Notes: generated by a model from the letters alone, not told the origin. A stretch of 25,052 nt of DNA from Hypsibius dujardini (GCA_001579985.1 LRSR01006560.1:1-25052), one strand, 5' to 3'; counted from the first letter of the stretch, positions 1 through 10,609 are shown. A program made the numbers and translations.

Positions 1-153
1 TGTCTGTCTGTCTGTCTGTCTGTCCGTTTTGTCTATCGATTTTCGTCTTGTGTCTGTTACTGTCAGCATGCCTGCCTTTTACTTTTCCAGTTATCTATTT
101 GCTTATGCCTGTCGGATGTCTGACCAGTACGCCGTCTGCTGTTAAGCATCTAC
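1..153. other. Probable NEDD1 intron with a TGTC repeat tract
   Basis: The first 24 bases are a TGTC tetranucleotide run, followed by T-rich, partly degenerate CTGT sequence. Because a donor-like GT lies at 153-152 on the minus strand, I read this stretch as the beginning of a further NEDD1 intron. If exon 6 instead reads through to the TAA at 144-142, it would be 3' untranslated region. Confidence 0.4.
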
Positions 154-3100
154 CTCAATGCCGCACATCCGATAATTGACATCCGACTCATATTCATAGA
201 CGAAATCCTGCACATCCAGGCTGCTGATCTTGGTCTGCAGAATCAACGCCTCCTCCAGTGACCTGACTCGGGTCATGAAGGCATTCTCCCCTAACACCGG
301 ATTCTGTTCCGCCGCCGCGATCGAATCTGAGTGCAGAATCGTCGCGGACAATTCGTCGCTTTTCGGCTCATTCAAATCGTTCGACTCACATTCCGCCACA
401 CCGTTTCCGTTCGATCTGCCGAGGAAGAACGGTTCGCACTTGGCGGCATTGTTGCCGTTGGTCAGTTTTCGGACGGCAGTCTCAGTGTGCACGGACACCG
501 CAGGTGGCGCTACGTTACTGCTACACAGTCCTGCATTAAAAATAAACTAAAATTAAATATGATATGAAAAAATAAATTAAAATAAATAATAAAATTAAAT
601 AATATTAATACCAGGTACCTGGCAAAGTCATCGGCGGAGCGCGAGGAAGAGGTGCGACGAGGGGAGTTGAGAGGACGCCATCTCCCTGGCCGATCTCCTT
701 ACGATGGACCTCCTTGACAAGGAGTTCGGGAGACTTCTTCAGTTCAGAGAGGCGCAGAATGGATGAGGCCGGCTTGAGGGCGGTACTAGCGGTGGCCACG
801 GTAGTTCGGCTGGGGTTCTTCGCGGTTTTGGGAATAGAGATGCTGCGATTGAGTTTGGCGTCGGTCATGGAAATGACTCGAGGGCCGGCATAAGAGGATG
901 GCTCTGAAACTGTTTTAAAATCAAGGTGATCGACTTGCCTGGCCGACTGACAGGAGAGTCTGACATGCTCACCTTCCGCCTTCCTACTTGCTTGTCTACT
1001 TGTCTGTCTGTATCCCAATCTACCTGTCCGTCTGCCTAGATGATAGCTGATCTACCTCTCCATCCATATGGGGGTCCGCATGACTTTTCGTCCTGGTCCG
1101 GCTAACACTAACCTGCAGCATCGGCCACTGTCTGCGTGTTACGGCCAGTCAATCCCGGACTAGGCTTTCGCGCTGTCGCCGTATATCCAGCGCTCAACAA
1201 AGTTTCCTGCACATCAAAACTTCGTGAAATCGAGCTGTGTCTGTCTGTCTGTCTGTCTTTCTGGCTGCCTGTCTGCCTGTATATCTATGATCTGTCTGTC
1301 TGTCTGCCTGCCTGCCTGTTTGTCTGTCCGCCTGTCTGCCTGCCTGTTTGTCTGTCTGTCTATATAGATGTTTGCCTCTCTTGATGTCTGTCTGCCTTAC
1401 TGCCCGGCAGTAAAACAGTCTGTTCAGTCCACTGCAACTGAAACTAAAGACCAACCGGCTGGAAGTTCGTCGTTCTCTGGCGTTCCGGCTGAAGAGCCAG
1501 GCAAGTGACCGGTCCGGAGTGAGCCTGAATAGTGCGTGGTTCAGTGGACGAGCGTAGGTCGAAATGAAGGATTTTGCCGGTGGCAGTTCCACAGAGCAGT
1601 TCATGCCCACTGGGCAGGAAGGTGGCGCTTGTGACAGAACTATCGGCGGTCAGACAATTCAACTTCCTAACAGCGCAGAAAAGATGGAAGAAACTTACTT
1701 CAATGGGAATCATGGAAACAAACCCGAGGGAATCAAACCACATCACAACTACGATTTACTTTTTTTCGCGCATATCGTAAAAGTTGATGCGGTTGTCCAT
1801 TCCCACTGAAACTGCCATGGCCTCGTTGGCGGGCGAGAAACAGACATCGCGGCAGTCCGCCATGTGGTGCTCGAAGGTGAGGACCACATCCATGGCATGG
1901 ATGTCCAAGAGACAGACAGCTCCCCCGAAATGGGCTGAAACCAACATCGCCGGGTTGAAGGGAACAGCCCGAAACTTGAAGATCCCCTGCAAACGAAATA
2001 CGTGCAACTGAAAGACCAGTGTACTCAACCACCTGGTCACCCCCGCTCCGCCCCTTTCGCCCATACCCTCCAGTGTACTCTACCACCTGGTCACCCCCTG
2101 CTCCGCCCCTTTTGCCCTTACCCCGGACCCTCCCGTGTACTCAACCACCTGACCATCCCCTGCTCCGCCCCTTTTGCCCATACCTCGGACCCCCAGTGTA
2201 CTCAACCACCTGGTCACCCCCTGCTCCGCCCCTTTTGCCCTAACTAAAGTTATTGAACTATTTCAGTTACAGTTGATTGATTGATTGAAGTATCACTGAT
2301 CTCCCAGAACAACTATTGCTCGATTGTTTGATTGCTGCCACATGTCGGCAAAGAAGTCCGGAATTAATTCCTAACATTCAAATGCGAGAATCAGCGGAGG
2401 TCAATGAAAAATCTCCAAAACTCATTCCATAGACAAATTATAGCGCTTAAAATCCATTGTTTCACAATACCATTAAAGTCATCGATTGATTGACCGATTA
2501 ACAACCGCATTTGTCTATTCAATTTGACACTTTGCTTGATTGGTCGATTGATCAAGCATTCGGAAGGGTAAACAAATTTCCTCACCTGCTGTTTTGTCGA
2601 GAAAGATCCATCCGATCGCGCCTCCCCAATCGGCCGAAAATGAACCGTGCCATTAGCATCTCCAGAAAACAGCATGATATCGTCCGAACTGAAGAGCAAC
2701 GCTGTCAAGGGGAAGCCGGGAGCAGGGAGCAACTTGGATAATTTCCCAGTTCGACGGCTGAACAAATTGATTTCTCCACTTTCCGCTCCACCAGCGATAA
2801 CGTTGGATATGTTTCCGAATGCCAAATCCGTATACGAAATCTATAGTAAACGTCTTTACTAACTGCAAAGATGGGGAAGAATGTGATTTTTCACCTTTTC
2901 AAGAGGAGAGTTTCTTGACGTGGAAGAAATCGGCTGGCCATTTTGACAAAAAACGTCGACAGCTGGGCTGCCCACAAATCCCTTTTTGGTAAGATCGATG
3001 GTGTAGATGGATGAGTGGCTGTCCGTTTTTCCGACGACGGCGATGCAGTCCGCACGAGGTGAGAAAACGGCGCGGGAGATATTGAGGACGCCTGGAATCT

Positions 3101-3197
3101 TTTGTGAAGATGCCAATTTACAAGTGCTGCTCGCATCCCACAGTTTCAAGTCATCACCGACGGATAGGAAGACGGAAGATGTGTTAGCTGACGCCAT
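154..3197 (-). CDS. NEDD1: NEDD1-like WD40 centrosomal protein, 3' end probably outside window
   Basis: WD40 protein of the NEDD1 family, which targets the gamma-tubulin ring complex to centrosomes and spindles (family knowledge). Exons on the minus strand by GT-AG and phase: 3197-2895, 2840-2586, 1986-1760, 1666-1456, 946-619 and 530-154. Junction phases agree throughout. The start ATG at 3197 opens MASANTSSVFLSVGDDLKLW, close to the first beta-propeller repeat of animal NEDD1 (GDD, KLWDASS). Later blades show CFSPANEAMAVSVGMDNRI and ATGKILHFDLRSS, in the family's order. Exons 1-4 give about 332 residues of propeller. Exons 5-6 are Ser/Pro-rich and end in a helical segment (SLEEALILQTKISSLDVQDF) resembling the start of the gamma-tubulin-binding C-terminus. 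Reading through exon 6 reaches TAA at 142, but a donor (GAG then GTAGAT) lies just before it, so the gene probably continues leftward. The exon 4/5 junction is the least certain. Confidence 0.85.
1226..1400. repeat. CTGT/CTGC tetranucleotide repeat in NEDD1 intron 4
   Basis: Near-continuous CTGT units with CTGC and TTTG variants, lying between exons 1666-1456 and 946-619. Because four repeats of a 4-mer make an exact codon cycle, the tract is open in all frames and encodes Cys/Leu/Ser/Val on plus and Asp/Arg/Gln/Thr on minus. It is intronic. Confidence 0.85.
2019..2242. repeat. GC-rich tandem repeat, about 54-62 bp unit, four copies, in NEDD1 intron 2
   Basis: Four head-to-tail copies begin with GTGTACTCAACCACCTGGTC and continue with CTCCGCCCCTTTTGCCC. 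Unit length varies from 54 to 62 bp, and the last copy is partial. The array lies close to the acceptor of NEDD1 exon 3 (1986). A further diverged copy on the opposite strand lies at about 22480-22555, beside an inverted NEDD1 exon fragment. Confidence 0.85.
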
Positions 3198-3689
3198 TAG
3201 TTGTAAAATACCTGCTGAGAATGAGAAGTTGCGAACCGCTGAAAAAAACAGGATGGAGATTGGAAAATGGGAATTTCAATTGTCTGGAAAAGGAACAGTG
3301 TCCCTGCTACTCGTACTGTACACTTCTCGACAGAACAAGAAAGACGAAAAAGCAAGGTTTAGGAACGAAAAAGCAAGGTTCAAGAACGAAAAAGCAAGGT
3401 TTAAGAACGGAAAAGCAAGATTCAAGAACGGAAAAGCAAGGTTTAAGAACGAAAAAGCAAGGTTTAAGAACAGAAAAGCAAGATTCAAGAACGGAAAAGC
3501 AAGATTCAAGAACAAAAAGGCTGTCCATGCTAGATTTGAGAAGGCAATAATGCAGCTTTTTTGCGTAAAGGAGGCGTGTCTTGTGATTTTTAATTTTTTA
3601 TAATCAGCAATATTCATATCCGCTACCGCTCTTCTCACTAATTGGCGTGATTGGGTGAAGCTGTTACTGGCACAAGATGGACTGACAAG
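3198..3689. other. NEDD1 upstream region, no further gene seen
   Basis: This stretch contains the presumed NEDD1 promoter (minus strand), the 21-bp minisatellite and about 170 bp of unremarkable sequence up to the unidentified coding fragment. I saw no convincing TATA motif. The long plus-strand frame across 3007-3603 is antisense to NEDD1 exon 1 and then runs through the minisatellite. Confidence 0.5.
3349..3516. repeat. 21-bp minisatellite, eight copies, upstream of NEDD1
   Basis: Eight 21-bp units of the form GAAAAAGCAAGGTTTAAGAA plus C, varying mainly at GAA/GGA and GGTTT/GATTC. Since 21 is a multiple of three, it keeps frames open on both strands (KARFKNE in one plus frame). The rest of those frames shows no gene structure, so I treat it as DNA repeat, not protein. 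It starts about 150 bp upstream of the NEDD1 start codon. Degenerate GAACGAAAAGC motifs also occur upstream of DCAF7 (18340-18570). Confidence 0.85.
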
Positions 3690-4310
3690 ACGAAGGCCTC
3701 CTCGGTAGGTTTGGCCGAGAACGGCGGAAGAAGAACCTCGTGACCAAGTTGGCCGAACTCAATTTTCCTCACCGCCAGTGGCGCGTCCTAGGGGGTGGCA
3801 AGTGGGCAATGCCCCGCCCCCCTCGTCCGAAATCGAAAAAGTGACTCAGTGGTACCCCTGACGTTTTTTAGAGTAAAAATAGCAAAATCATATCAATATA
3901 TTTTAATATATTTAAAATAAATAATATAATAATAATAATAATAATAAAATAAATAAAATGAATTAAAAAATCTTGCCCCCCCCCGCACCGGAAGGTCTAG
4001 ACGCGTCTATGCTCACCGCGGAGCCTACCCGAATTCCAGCAAGGCCACTTGCTTTTTCTGTCTGCGAGATGTGAGGTCGTTATTCTATTTCTAGGGTGAG
4101 ATAAGAAAAAAGTTGAATTAGGCATTTTCAAGGCCCGTTCCGAAGCCATTCGGGTGGCAGGAACGCCTGACAGCGGAGTTCGACCAAGACGGTATCTGCT
4201 TGTGCTGTAAAGATCCCCAGACCGTCGAGCGCCAAATGAAATCCCGTACGGATCTTAAAAGCCAGATCCAGCATTTCCGCAACAACACGGCAAACTATTC
4301 ACTGGAGATA
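3690..4310 (+). pseudogene. Unidentified two-exon coding fragment interrupted by a MITE
   Basis: I do not recognise this protein. Removing the MITE (3776-4011) and one copy of its 8-bp duplication joins 3690-3775 to 4020-4070 in frame, reading from EGLLGRFGRERRKKNLVTKL to ATCFFCLRD. A donor (GAT then GTGAGG) at 4071 and an acceptor (AATTAG) at 4120-4121 bound a 51-bp intron. The next exon, 4122-4310, is a 63-codon open frame in matching phase 0 with CLCC, ending at a good donor (GTAAGG). The CFFC and CLCC pairs could be metal ligands (inference). The 5' exon and any later exons were not found, and the MITE brings a stop. This is therefore probably a broken gene, or the MITE lies in an unrecognised intron. 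Composition is more codon-like than the AT-rich flanks. Confidence 0.45.
3776..4011. mobile_element. Non-autonomous hAT-like MITE, 236 bp, with 8-bp target site duplication
   Basis: The left end reads CAGTGGCGCGTCCTAGGGGG, and the right end, reverse-complemented, reads CATAGACGCGTCTAG. These are imperfect terminal inverted repeats sharing CA, G and CGCGTC. The element is bracketed by perfect 8-bp copies of CTCACCGC at 3768-3775 and 4012-4019. An 8-bp duplication and CAG-type termini are typical of the hAT superfamily. The interior has G-rich and C-rich runs near the ends and an AT-rich core with an AATAATAAT tract. It has no transposase coding capacity, so it would have been moved in trans. 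Confidence 0.8.
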
Positions 4311-4323
4311 GTAAGGAATGCGA

Positions 4324-4604
4324 AGCCCTGATTGATTGATTGATTGCCCTGTTTCGGCTAACACCAAAAAAATATCGATTGATTGATTGATTGATTGCCC
4401 TGTTTCGGCTAACACCACAAAAAGTATCGATTAATTGATTGATTGATTGCCCTGTTTCGGCTAACACCACAAAAAATATTGATTGATTGATTGATTGCCC
4501 TGTTTCTGCTGACACCACAAAAAATATCGATTGATTGATTGATTGATTGCCCTGTTTCGGCTAACACCACAAAAAATATCGATTGATTGATTGATTGATT
4601 GAAC
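4324..4604. repeat. 48-bp tandem satellite containing TTGA runs
   Basis: About six units, each a GATT run (three to five repeats) followed by GCCCTGTTTCGGCTAACACC and an A-rich end reaching ATATC. Copies are nearly identical, which suggests recent amplification. The reverse strand is open in several frames because AATC repeats lack stops. It starts just after the donor of the unidentified fragment's second exon, so it may sit in that gene's intron. Confidence 0.9.
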
Positions 4605-5050
4605 AATGTATTCCTTTTGTATAGTTTTTTTGTTTGTTTTTGCTTGTTTTTTTAATTTTGTTCTTAAATTAACTGTCGTCACTGGAATGAACATTCAAAT
4701 ACTTTAAACTTAATGGTAATTCCAACTTCACCTCCCATAATTGTAATAATGATTATAAATAAATTTTAAATATAGTTTAGTTTCTCTCCTTGTAATGGCA
4801 TTTAAATTAGCAGTTAAATGTGGCGGTAGAAATATTGAAACTTGAATTAGCCTTTCAGCTTGTCTCTTCCATAATTTTAATCATTATTCATTTATTTTTT
4901 ATTTAATTTAACTGTCATCAATGGAATGGACATTTCAGAGTTCAATAGTTCTGCCACTACATTTAAATTAACTTGGCAGTACCAAATGTTTGTTACAAAT
5001 TATTGGATTGACGATTAAGTGACCGCTAAAAGTTCATTCTCATTTTTCAG
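4605..5050. other. AT-rich spacer with no gene seen
   Basis: Strongly AT-rich sequence without codon-like structure. Two stretches resemble each other loosely (AATTAACTGTC near 4668 and AATTTAACTGTC near 4904, each followed by ATTGGAATGRACATT-like text), suggesting an old duplication. It ends at a possible acceptor, CATTTTTCAG, at 5041-5050. Confidence 0.4.
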
Positions 5051-5148
5051 ATAATCAATCAAATCAACCTCATCGTTCCATATGACTCTAAGTTCCGTAG
5101 CAGACGTTTATTCTTTACTGGACGGATTTTTTTACGAACCGACAAAAG

Positions 5149-5158
5149 TCAGACAGTC

Positions 5159-5205
<47 letters not shown>

Positions 5206-5312
5206 CAGGCAGACAGACAGACAGACAGACAGACAAGCAGGCAGCCAGGCAGGCAGCCAGGCAGGCAGACAGATAGACAAGCAGGCAGGCAGACAGACAG
5301 ATAGACAGTCAG
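5149..5312. repeat. CAGA/CAGG tetranucleotide repeat before the COQ3-like exon
   Basis: CAGA units mixed with CAGG and CAAG variants, continuous with the duplicated segment. The corresponding repeat is inside COQ3 intron 2 on the right (about 23825-23915), so the tract travelled with the duplication and has since changed length. Confidence 0.85.
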
Positions 5313-5331
5313 ACTTTGAGGTGCCTTTCAG

Positions 5332-5697
5332 GTTCTCGACCATGTGGGAAACATGTCGGAATCCCTTCGTCACTGTTGCAAATTCTTCCGGCTCGGCGGT
5401 TGCGCTATCTTCACCACCTTCAACCAGACCGTCGCTGATGGTCTTTTAGGCATCATCGGTGCGGAGCATATCCTGCGAATCGTCCCGATGCACACCCACC
5501 ATTTATATCGTTTCATCAAATCGGCGGTCGTGACGAACATCTTGACCGAGGAAGGCTTCCGGCCGCTCAAGGTCAGTGGATGCTTCCCAGTGAATCCTCT
5601 CGCAAGGCGACCGAAGTGGATGGACATCCCATACACTGGAGTGACTTACGCGCTGGTTGCCGTCAAGAACGAGTCAAGTCCATCTGTAATGAAATGA
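5332..5697 (+). pseudogene. Duplicated terminal exon of COQ3 (intact reading frame, isolated)
   Basis: The exon begins after a conserved acceptor (GTGCCTTTCAG) with VLDHVGNM and runs to TGA without a break, 121 codons, matching the last COQ3 exon at 23804-23439 with nine replacements over the 117 residues from Met5. One replacement changes the family's methyltransferase motif RPGG to RLGG, and most of the base changes I compared alter the protein. The exons carrying the SAM-binding motif are absent, so it cannot encode a working O-methyltransferase. A short upstream ATG frame (5082-5147) could splice to it in phase. It is either a decaying pseudogene copy or an exon captured by a new transcript. 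Confidence 0.8.
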
Positions 5698-5882
5698 ATA
5701 ATGTCATTACATTCGGTGATGCTGTAGACTTCTGCTCGTTTTCTGATATTTCAATTACTTCCAGTTGTGATGGTAAGTCTGTTTGATTTCTTCAGTTTCC
5801 GGTGATTCTGTTTGATTAAGCACAATTTAAAAACATATCATTGAGAATTTATGTTTTCAAATTCAAATTTGAATTATTGTCT

Positions 5883-5968
5883 GGAATAATTGTTGACGTC
5901 TTTGGCGCCCTCTGTCGATAAACTTGGAATAATTGTTGACGTCTTTGGCGCCCTCTGTCGGTAGATTT
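5883..5968. repeat. 43-bp direct repeat, two copies
   Basis: Two adjacent copies of GGAATAATTGTTGACGTCTT followed by TGGCGCCCTCTGTCG. Both copies are also present, inverted and slightly diverged, in the right arm (about 23155-23255), so the tandem doubling predates the segmental duplication. Confidence 0.85.
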
Positions 5969-6300
5969 GGAACAACGCCCCGCTAAGTTTTGATACATTG
6001 ATCATTCATCCTGTTCAAAGTCTAAAAATGTGATTAGAGTGAATTTCAACTATTTTCGAAGGTCTGTGAACCTAGTCGTCAGGTGAGTCACCACGTAATG
6101 CGCTTGAAACTTCTAATCGCAAATATTTCAGCTTATCACTCCCTGCTCTCTATGTGCGAAGCATGCTATAGATTACAACTCTTACCTTTTAGAATTTAAA
6201 CTCCGAAGCTAGCACTTGATGTGCAACCATATCCCGAGAAGCATATGCGGCATGTGCGAAGTAGAGTTGGCGACAAACAATACTCCAACTCTGCTTGATG

Positions 6301-6309
6301 GTGGATTGC

Positions 6310-6359
<50 letters not shown>

Positions 6360-6395
6360 GATTGATTGATTAATTGATTGATTGATTGATTGAAT
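6301..6395. repeat. TTGA (TGAT) tetranucleotide repeat
   Basis: About twenty units of GATT with a few interruptions (AATG, TAAT). The reverse strand reads INQS repeats without stops, which explains the apparent minus-strand frame across it. Confidence 0.9.
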
Positions 6396-6733
6396 AGTAG
6401 GATGGTGTCAAAGACCAAAAAGACCCTCGCTGCGCCCCTTTTATACTAACTAGCCTGTGATTCGAGGAAGAAACTTGAAAAATTAGCAAACACACACCCT
6501 TGAAGGAGACGCATGTTGAAATGGATCGAATACATAGTAAAGAAGGGATATCAAAATGATGTCAGAACAAACATCGTATGATTGACCCGTACCAAACCAC
6601 GAACCTCGGCGACTCGAATAGTACGCAGAGACGGTATGAATTAGCTGAAGCAGATCGGGCTGATGTACATTGAAGGACGTGATTTCTTTAGGCAGTTAAC
6701 CTCAACAGTGGGACACGACCTCTCCTCACCACC

Positions 6734-6769
6734 AAAGAGGATAATATAATATTATTATCTATCCTCTTT
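6734..6769. promoter_or_regulatory. Perfect 10-bp inverted repeat upstream of the V-ATPase gene
   Basis: AAAGAGGATA (6734-6743) pairs exactly with TATCCTCTTT (6760-6769) around a 16-bp AT-only-rich loop that is itself nearly palindromic. It lies 134 bp before the V-ATPase ATG, in the presumed promoter or 5' leader. A regulatory role is inferred from position only. Confidence 0.4.
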
Positions 6770-6902
6770 GACCTCTCACCTGACGTTCACTTTAACTTTC
6801 GCGGGCGTTTCCCACCTTTGCCGTACAATTTATTCCCCGTACTCTTATTACCCAAATTTTGTCCTATTTCTGACTGATTTATTTGCTCCGGATTCCACCA
6901 GG

Positions 6903-9158
6903 ATGGGGTCGTTGTTTCGCAGCCAGGAGATGGCCCTGTGCCAGGTGTTCCTGCAGAGCGAAGCGGCTTATTGCTGCACCGCCGAACTCGGCGAGCTCGG
7001 TGTGGCCCAATTCCGCGATGTAAGATCTTTTCACAGGCTCCAGAGCGTTTTTTGTGCTAGTGACATGGTGGTGCATTGTGTAGTTGAACCGCGACGTCAA
7101 CGCCTTTCAACGGAAGTTCGTCAATGAGATCCGCCGTTGCGACGATATCGAACGAATTCTGCGTAAGTTGTTCCTGCTTTTCGACGGCCATTCGATTTCT
7201 ATGTCTTGTAGTAAATTACTTACTTTTGTCGCATGTGAAATTGATTGGAAGGAGTTTGGCAGCACATAAGAAATCGTGGTGGAGATGTGACCGTTGTTTC
7301 GAAGCGTTGATTGATTGATTGATGTATTGAGTTTCTTCGTTGTTTCGAAGCATTGATTGATTGATTGAGTTGTTTCCTGGCGAATTTTGGTGGTAATAAA
7401 CGATTTATCCGTACTTTGTTTAGACTTTTACATTCCCCAACGGTGATTCGATTCACAAATTAATAAATTGAGTTTCTCTTCAGAGTGATTAAAATAGGCT
7501 GGAAAAGGTGGAGCAGACAGTGTTTGAGATTTTACTGTTGAGCTAAAGCGTTGATTGATGGATCGAACTGCTTTTTGGGCTGACATTTTACCAGAAATGG
7601 AGTGGCCACATTACCTTGTTCTGGGAGATTTGGTTTTCTGGGAGAATCGGTTTAGGGGAGGTTTCGAAATGGACAAAAATTGTTTGCGGAGATATGAATG
7701 TTGAACGCAATGGTGAATTGATTGCATTGTTTTAAAGGGGCGTATTTGTTGACTGCAATGATTGATTGATTGATTGATTGTGTTGTCTTAAAGGCGTGAT
7801 TGTTGAGCGGAATAGTTGATTGATGGATTGCGTTGTCTTAAAGGGGCGGATTTTTTTAATACTGATTTTCAGTCTCACTTTCACTGTGCTTTATCCCGAA
7901 AGTTGCAGCGAATTTTTAAAATTTCTTTTAAATATTTGTCAATTTCACAGGTTTTTTGGAGAAGCAATGTCAGAAAGAGAAGGTTCCAATTCTGCGGCTG
8001 GGAGAGAACCCATTGACGCCCTCTCCGCGGGAATTGGCCGACCTGGAGGTAATATTCGTCTATCCTTCTTGAAATTTGTTATTACTCTCTAACTGGTGCG
8101 ATTTGAAACAGAGGAATGCTTTGTTAGCCTAATAGTTTTACCGGTCGTCTGTGTCTGGAATCCCGCCCGCGTTCTATTTTCGCGCCTTATTTCTCTAGAC
8201 AACGCTTGAAAAACTGGAACTCGAAATGAAGGAGTTCAACACGAACTACGAGGCACTTCAGCGAAACAATATGGATCTGCTGGAGTTGAAGCACGTCCTG
8301 CGAAAAGCGCAGACAATTTTCGATACCGTACGTTCGTTGCCTGCATGTCTGTCTGCCTGTCTGTCTGTCTGTCTGTCTGCCTGCATGTCTGCCTGCCTGC
8401 CTGCATGTCTGCCTGTTTGCCTGCCTGTCTGTCTGTATGTATGTATGTATTTTATGTATGTATGTATGTGGCTGCCTGCCTCTCTGTATATCTGTCTGTC
8501 TGGCTGTCTGCTTGTCTGCCTCTCTGACTAGTTATCTGCCTATATTTATCATTACCTTGTGGTTTCCTTTTTGTAGGGCGAGATGGGAGCGATTCAAGAC
8601 AGCGCCAGCCACGCTGAGCTCATGAACTCGCTCACGTCGCGCTGCGGGCCAGTCGCCTCGGGAAGTCCACCTCGGGAAGCCTCGATCAGTTTCATGGCCG
8701 GAACCATCCTTGCGAGCAAGGTTCAAGCGTTTGAACGGCTCATTTGGCGTATCTCCCGGGGCACTATTTTGGTACGCTGCTCGGACATTGAGACGCTGCT
8801 GCAAGATCCGCATACGGGGGAGGACGTGAGAAAGTCCATCTTCTTCGCCTTCTATCAGGGCGAACAGCTGAAGTCGAGAGTCAAGAAAGTTTGCGATGCG
8901 TAAGACTTTCGTCCTTTTTCCTTCTTGGTCGCTCGAGTGAGGGATTTGAGTGAATCATTTCAAGATGTCTTTCAGGTTCCGAGCTACCGTTTTTCCCTGT
9001 CCAGATCAACCACAAGACATTCGGGAAATGAGCATTCAAATTATGACACGCATCGAAGATTTGAAAACGGTTAGAATGCCATAACATATCTGTCTGCCTG
9101 TCTGTCTATCTGCCTGCCCGCCTATCTGTCTGTCTGTTTGCTTGTCTGTCTGTTTGCC

Positions 9159-9212
<54 letters not shown>

Positions 9213-9815
9213 CCTGTCTGTCTGCCTGCTTGCCTGTCTGTTTGTTTGTCTGTCTGTCTGTCTCACTGTTTCTCTATCTGTCTGCCTATTTATCTGTCGG
9301 CATACCAGATTATCTTTCTGTCTGTCATGAATTTGTTATTTTCACCACAGCTTCTTGGACACACTCAGCAACATCGCCAGCAGGTCCTCACCGCCTCCGC
9401 CAAGAACGTCGACTCCTGGACGGTCAAGGTGCGCAAAATCAAGGCGGTCTACTCGCTGATGAACTGCTTCAACATTGACACCACCCAGCGCTGCTTCATT
9501 GGTGAAGCCTGGTGCCCCACCCAGGATTTGGAGCGTATCCGTATGGCGCTGCTACGCGGATCGGTAGGTTCTTTTCCTTTGCCGGTCGGTCTGAAAAGTT
9601 GGTGAGATGTTTTTGTGTTGCTTTCTAGGAAGCTGCAGAGTGTTCCGTGCCGTCCTTCATTACGCCTCTTAAGACCAACGACACTCCGCCGACTTACCAC
9701 AAGACAAATAAGTTCACGTCTGGATTTCAGGCCATTGTCGATACTTACGGAGTCGCCACCTATCGAGAAGTCAATCCAGGTACCGGCTCGTCTTACTTCT
9801 AGTCGTCACGGAGGC

Positions 9816-9856
<41 letters not shown>

Positions 9857-10609
9857 GGCAATTCTTTTTTGTTTACAGCTCCGTTTACCGTCATCACGTT
9901 TCCGTTTCTATTCGGTGTTATGTTCGGCGACGCCGGCCACGGTTTAGTCATGACTATGATGGCGTCTGTTTTGCTATGGAAGGAGAAAGTCATTTCCAAG
10001 CAGAAAGACATGGGTGAAGTACGCATGCAATTCTAGTTTGCATTCTGACCTTCTAGACCTCATTCTTAGTCACTCCTATTATAGCCCTTGTTGTTTCCAG
10101 ATTGCGAGCACCATCTTCGGTGGTCGTTATATCATTTTCCTAATGGGCCTTTTCAGCATCTATACCGGGTTGATCTACAACGACGTCTTCAGCAGGTCCC
10201 TCAACATCTTCGGCTCCCGATGGTCCGCTCAACGTTCAGTGTATAAGTAGGTCTCGTCAAATTTATTCTCTTTCGTTGTGATGGGTCTCCTTTTCACTTT
10301 CATGATGTTGCCTTCGGTCCTGGCTTTAGTTTGAGTGAGGATGCCGCGAACAACGACACCACGTTTGTTTTCCCGACGTTCCAGCTTGATCCGACCAACA
10401 CCTCCTCTGATTACATCTACGATAACGGACCGTATCCATTCGGTCTGGATCCGGCTTGGCAGTTGGCGACCAACAAAATCAACTTTTCGAACTCGTATAA
10501 GATGAAGATGTCCGTCATCCTCGGCGTGATTCACATGCTGTTTGGCATTTGTCTCAGTACTTTTAATCACACGTAAGGATCTATGTCTATCATGCCTCTG
10601 TCTCTTTGT

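Larger units (their letters stand above)
5150..6091 (+). repeat. Left arm of inverted segmental duplication (COQ3 3' segment, copy B')
   Basis: This arm matches the reverse complement of about 23014-23905. Shared, in order: a CAGA repeat ending GATAGACAGTCAGACTTTGA, the splice acceptor and entire last exon of COQ3, its 3' flank, a 43-bp direct repeat, and sequence up to GGTGAGTCAC. Beyond 6091 the two copies diverge abruptly. Because the right copy is attached to the rest of COQ3, this left arm is the derived copy. Confidence 0.9.
5698..6902. other. Intergenic region between the COQ3-like exon and the V-ATPase gene
   Basis: It comprises the remaining 3' part of duplication arm B' (to 6091), a unique segment, a TGAT repeat (6301-6395), about 340 bp without recognisable features, and a hairpin-forming sequence (6734-6769) some 130 bp upstream of the V-ATPase start. 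I saw no coding exon here. Confidence 0.55.

Noticed and set aside
3007-3603. 198-codon plus-strand frame with KARFKNE heptads
   Set aside because: Antisense to NEDD1 exon 1, then through a 21-bp minisatellite whose length keeps all frames open. No independent gene signal.
4324-4604. CRISPR-like regular repeats
   Set aside because: Units are head-to-tail without unique spacers, in a eukaryotic intergenic or intronic setting; a plain satellite.
5051-5147. Third exon of the unidentified fragment (frame IINQINLIVPYDSKFRSRRL)
   Set aside because: The acceptor CATTTTTCAG and phase 0 fit the exon at 4122-4310, but its only donor gives phase 1, which does not match the COQ3-like exon. Left as unproven.
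9036-9605. Plus and minus frames through the intron 6 repeat of the V-ATPase gene
   Set aside because: Intronic repeat; the true exon 7 starts at 9351 after a CACCACAG acceptor in the V-ATPase frame.
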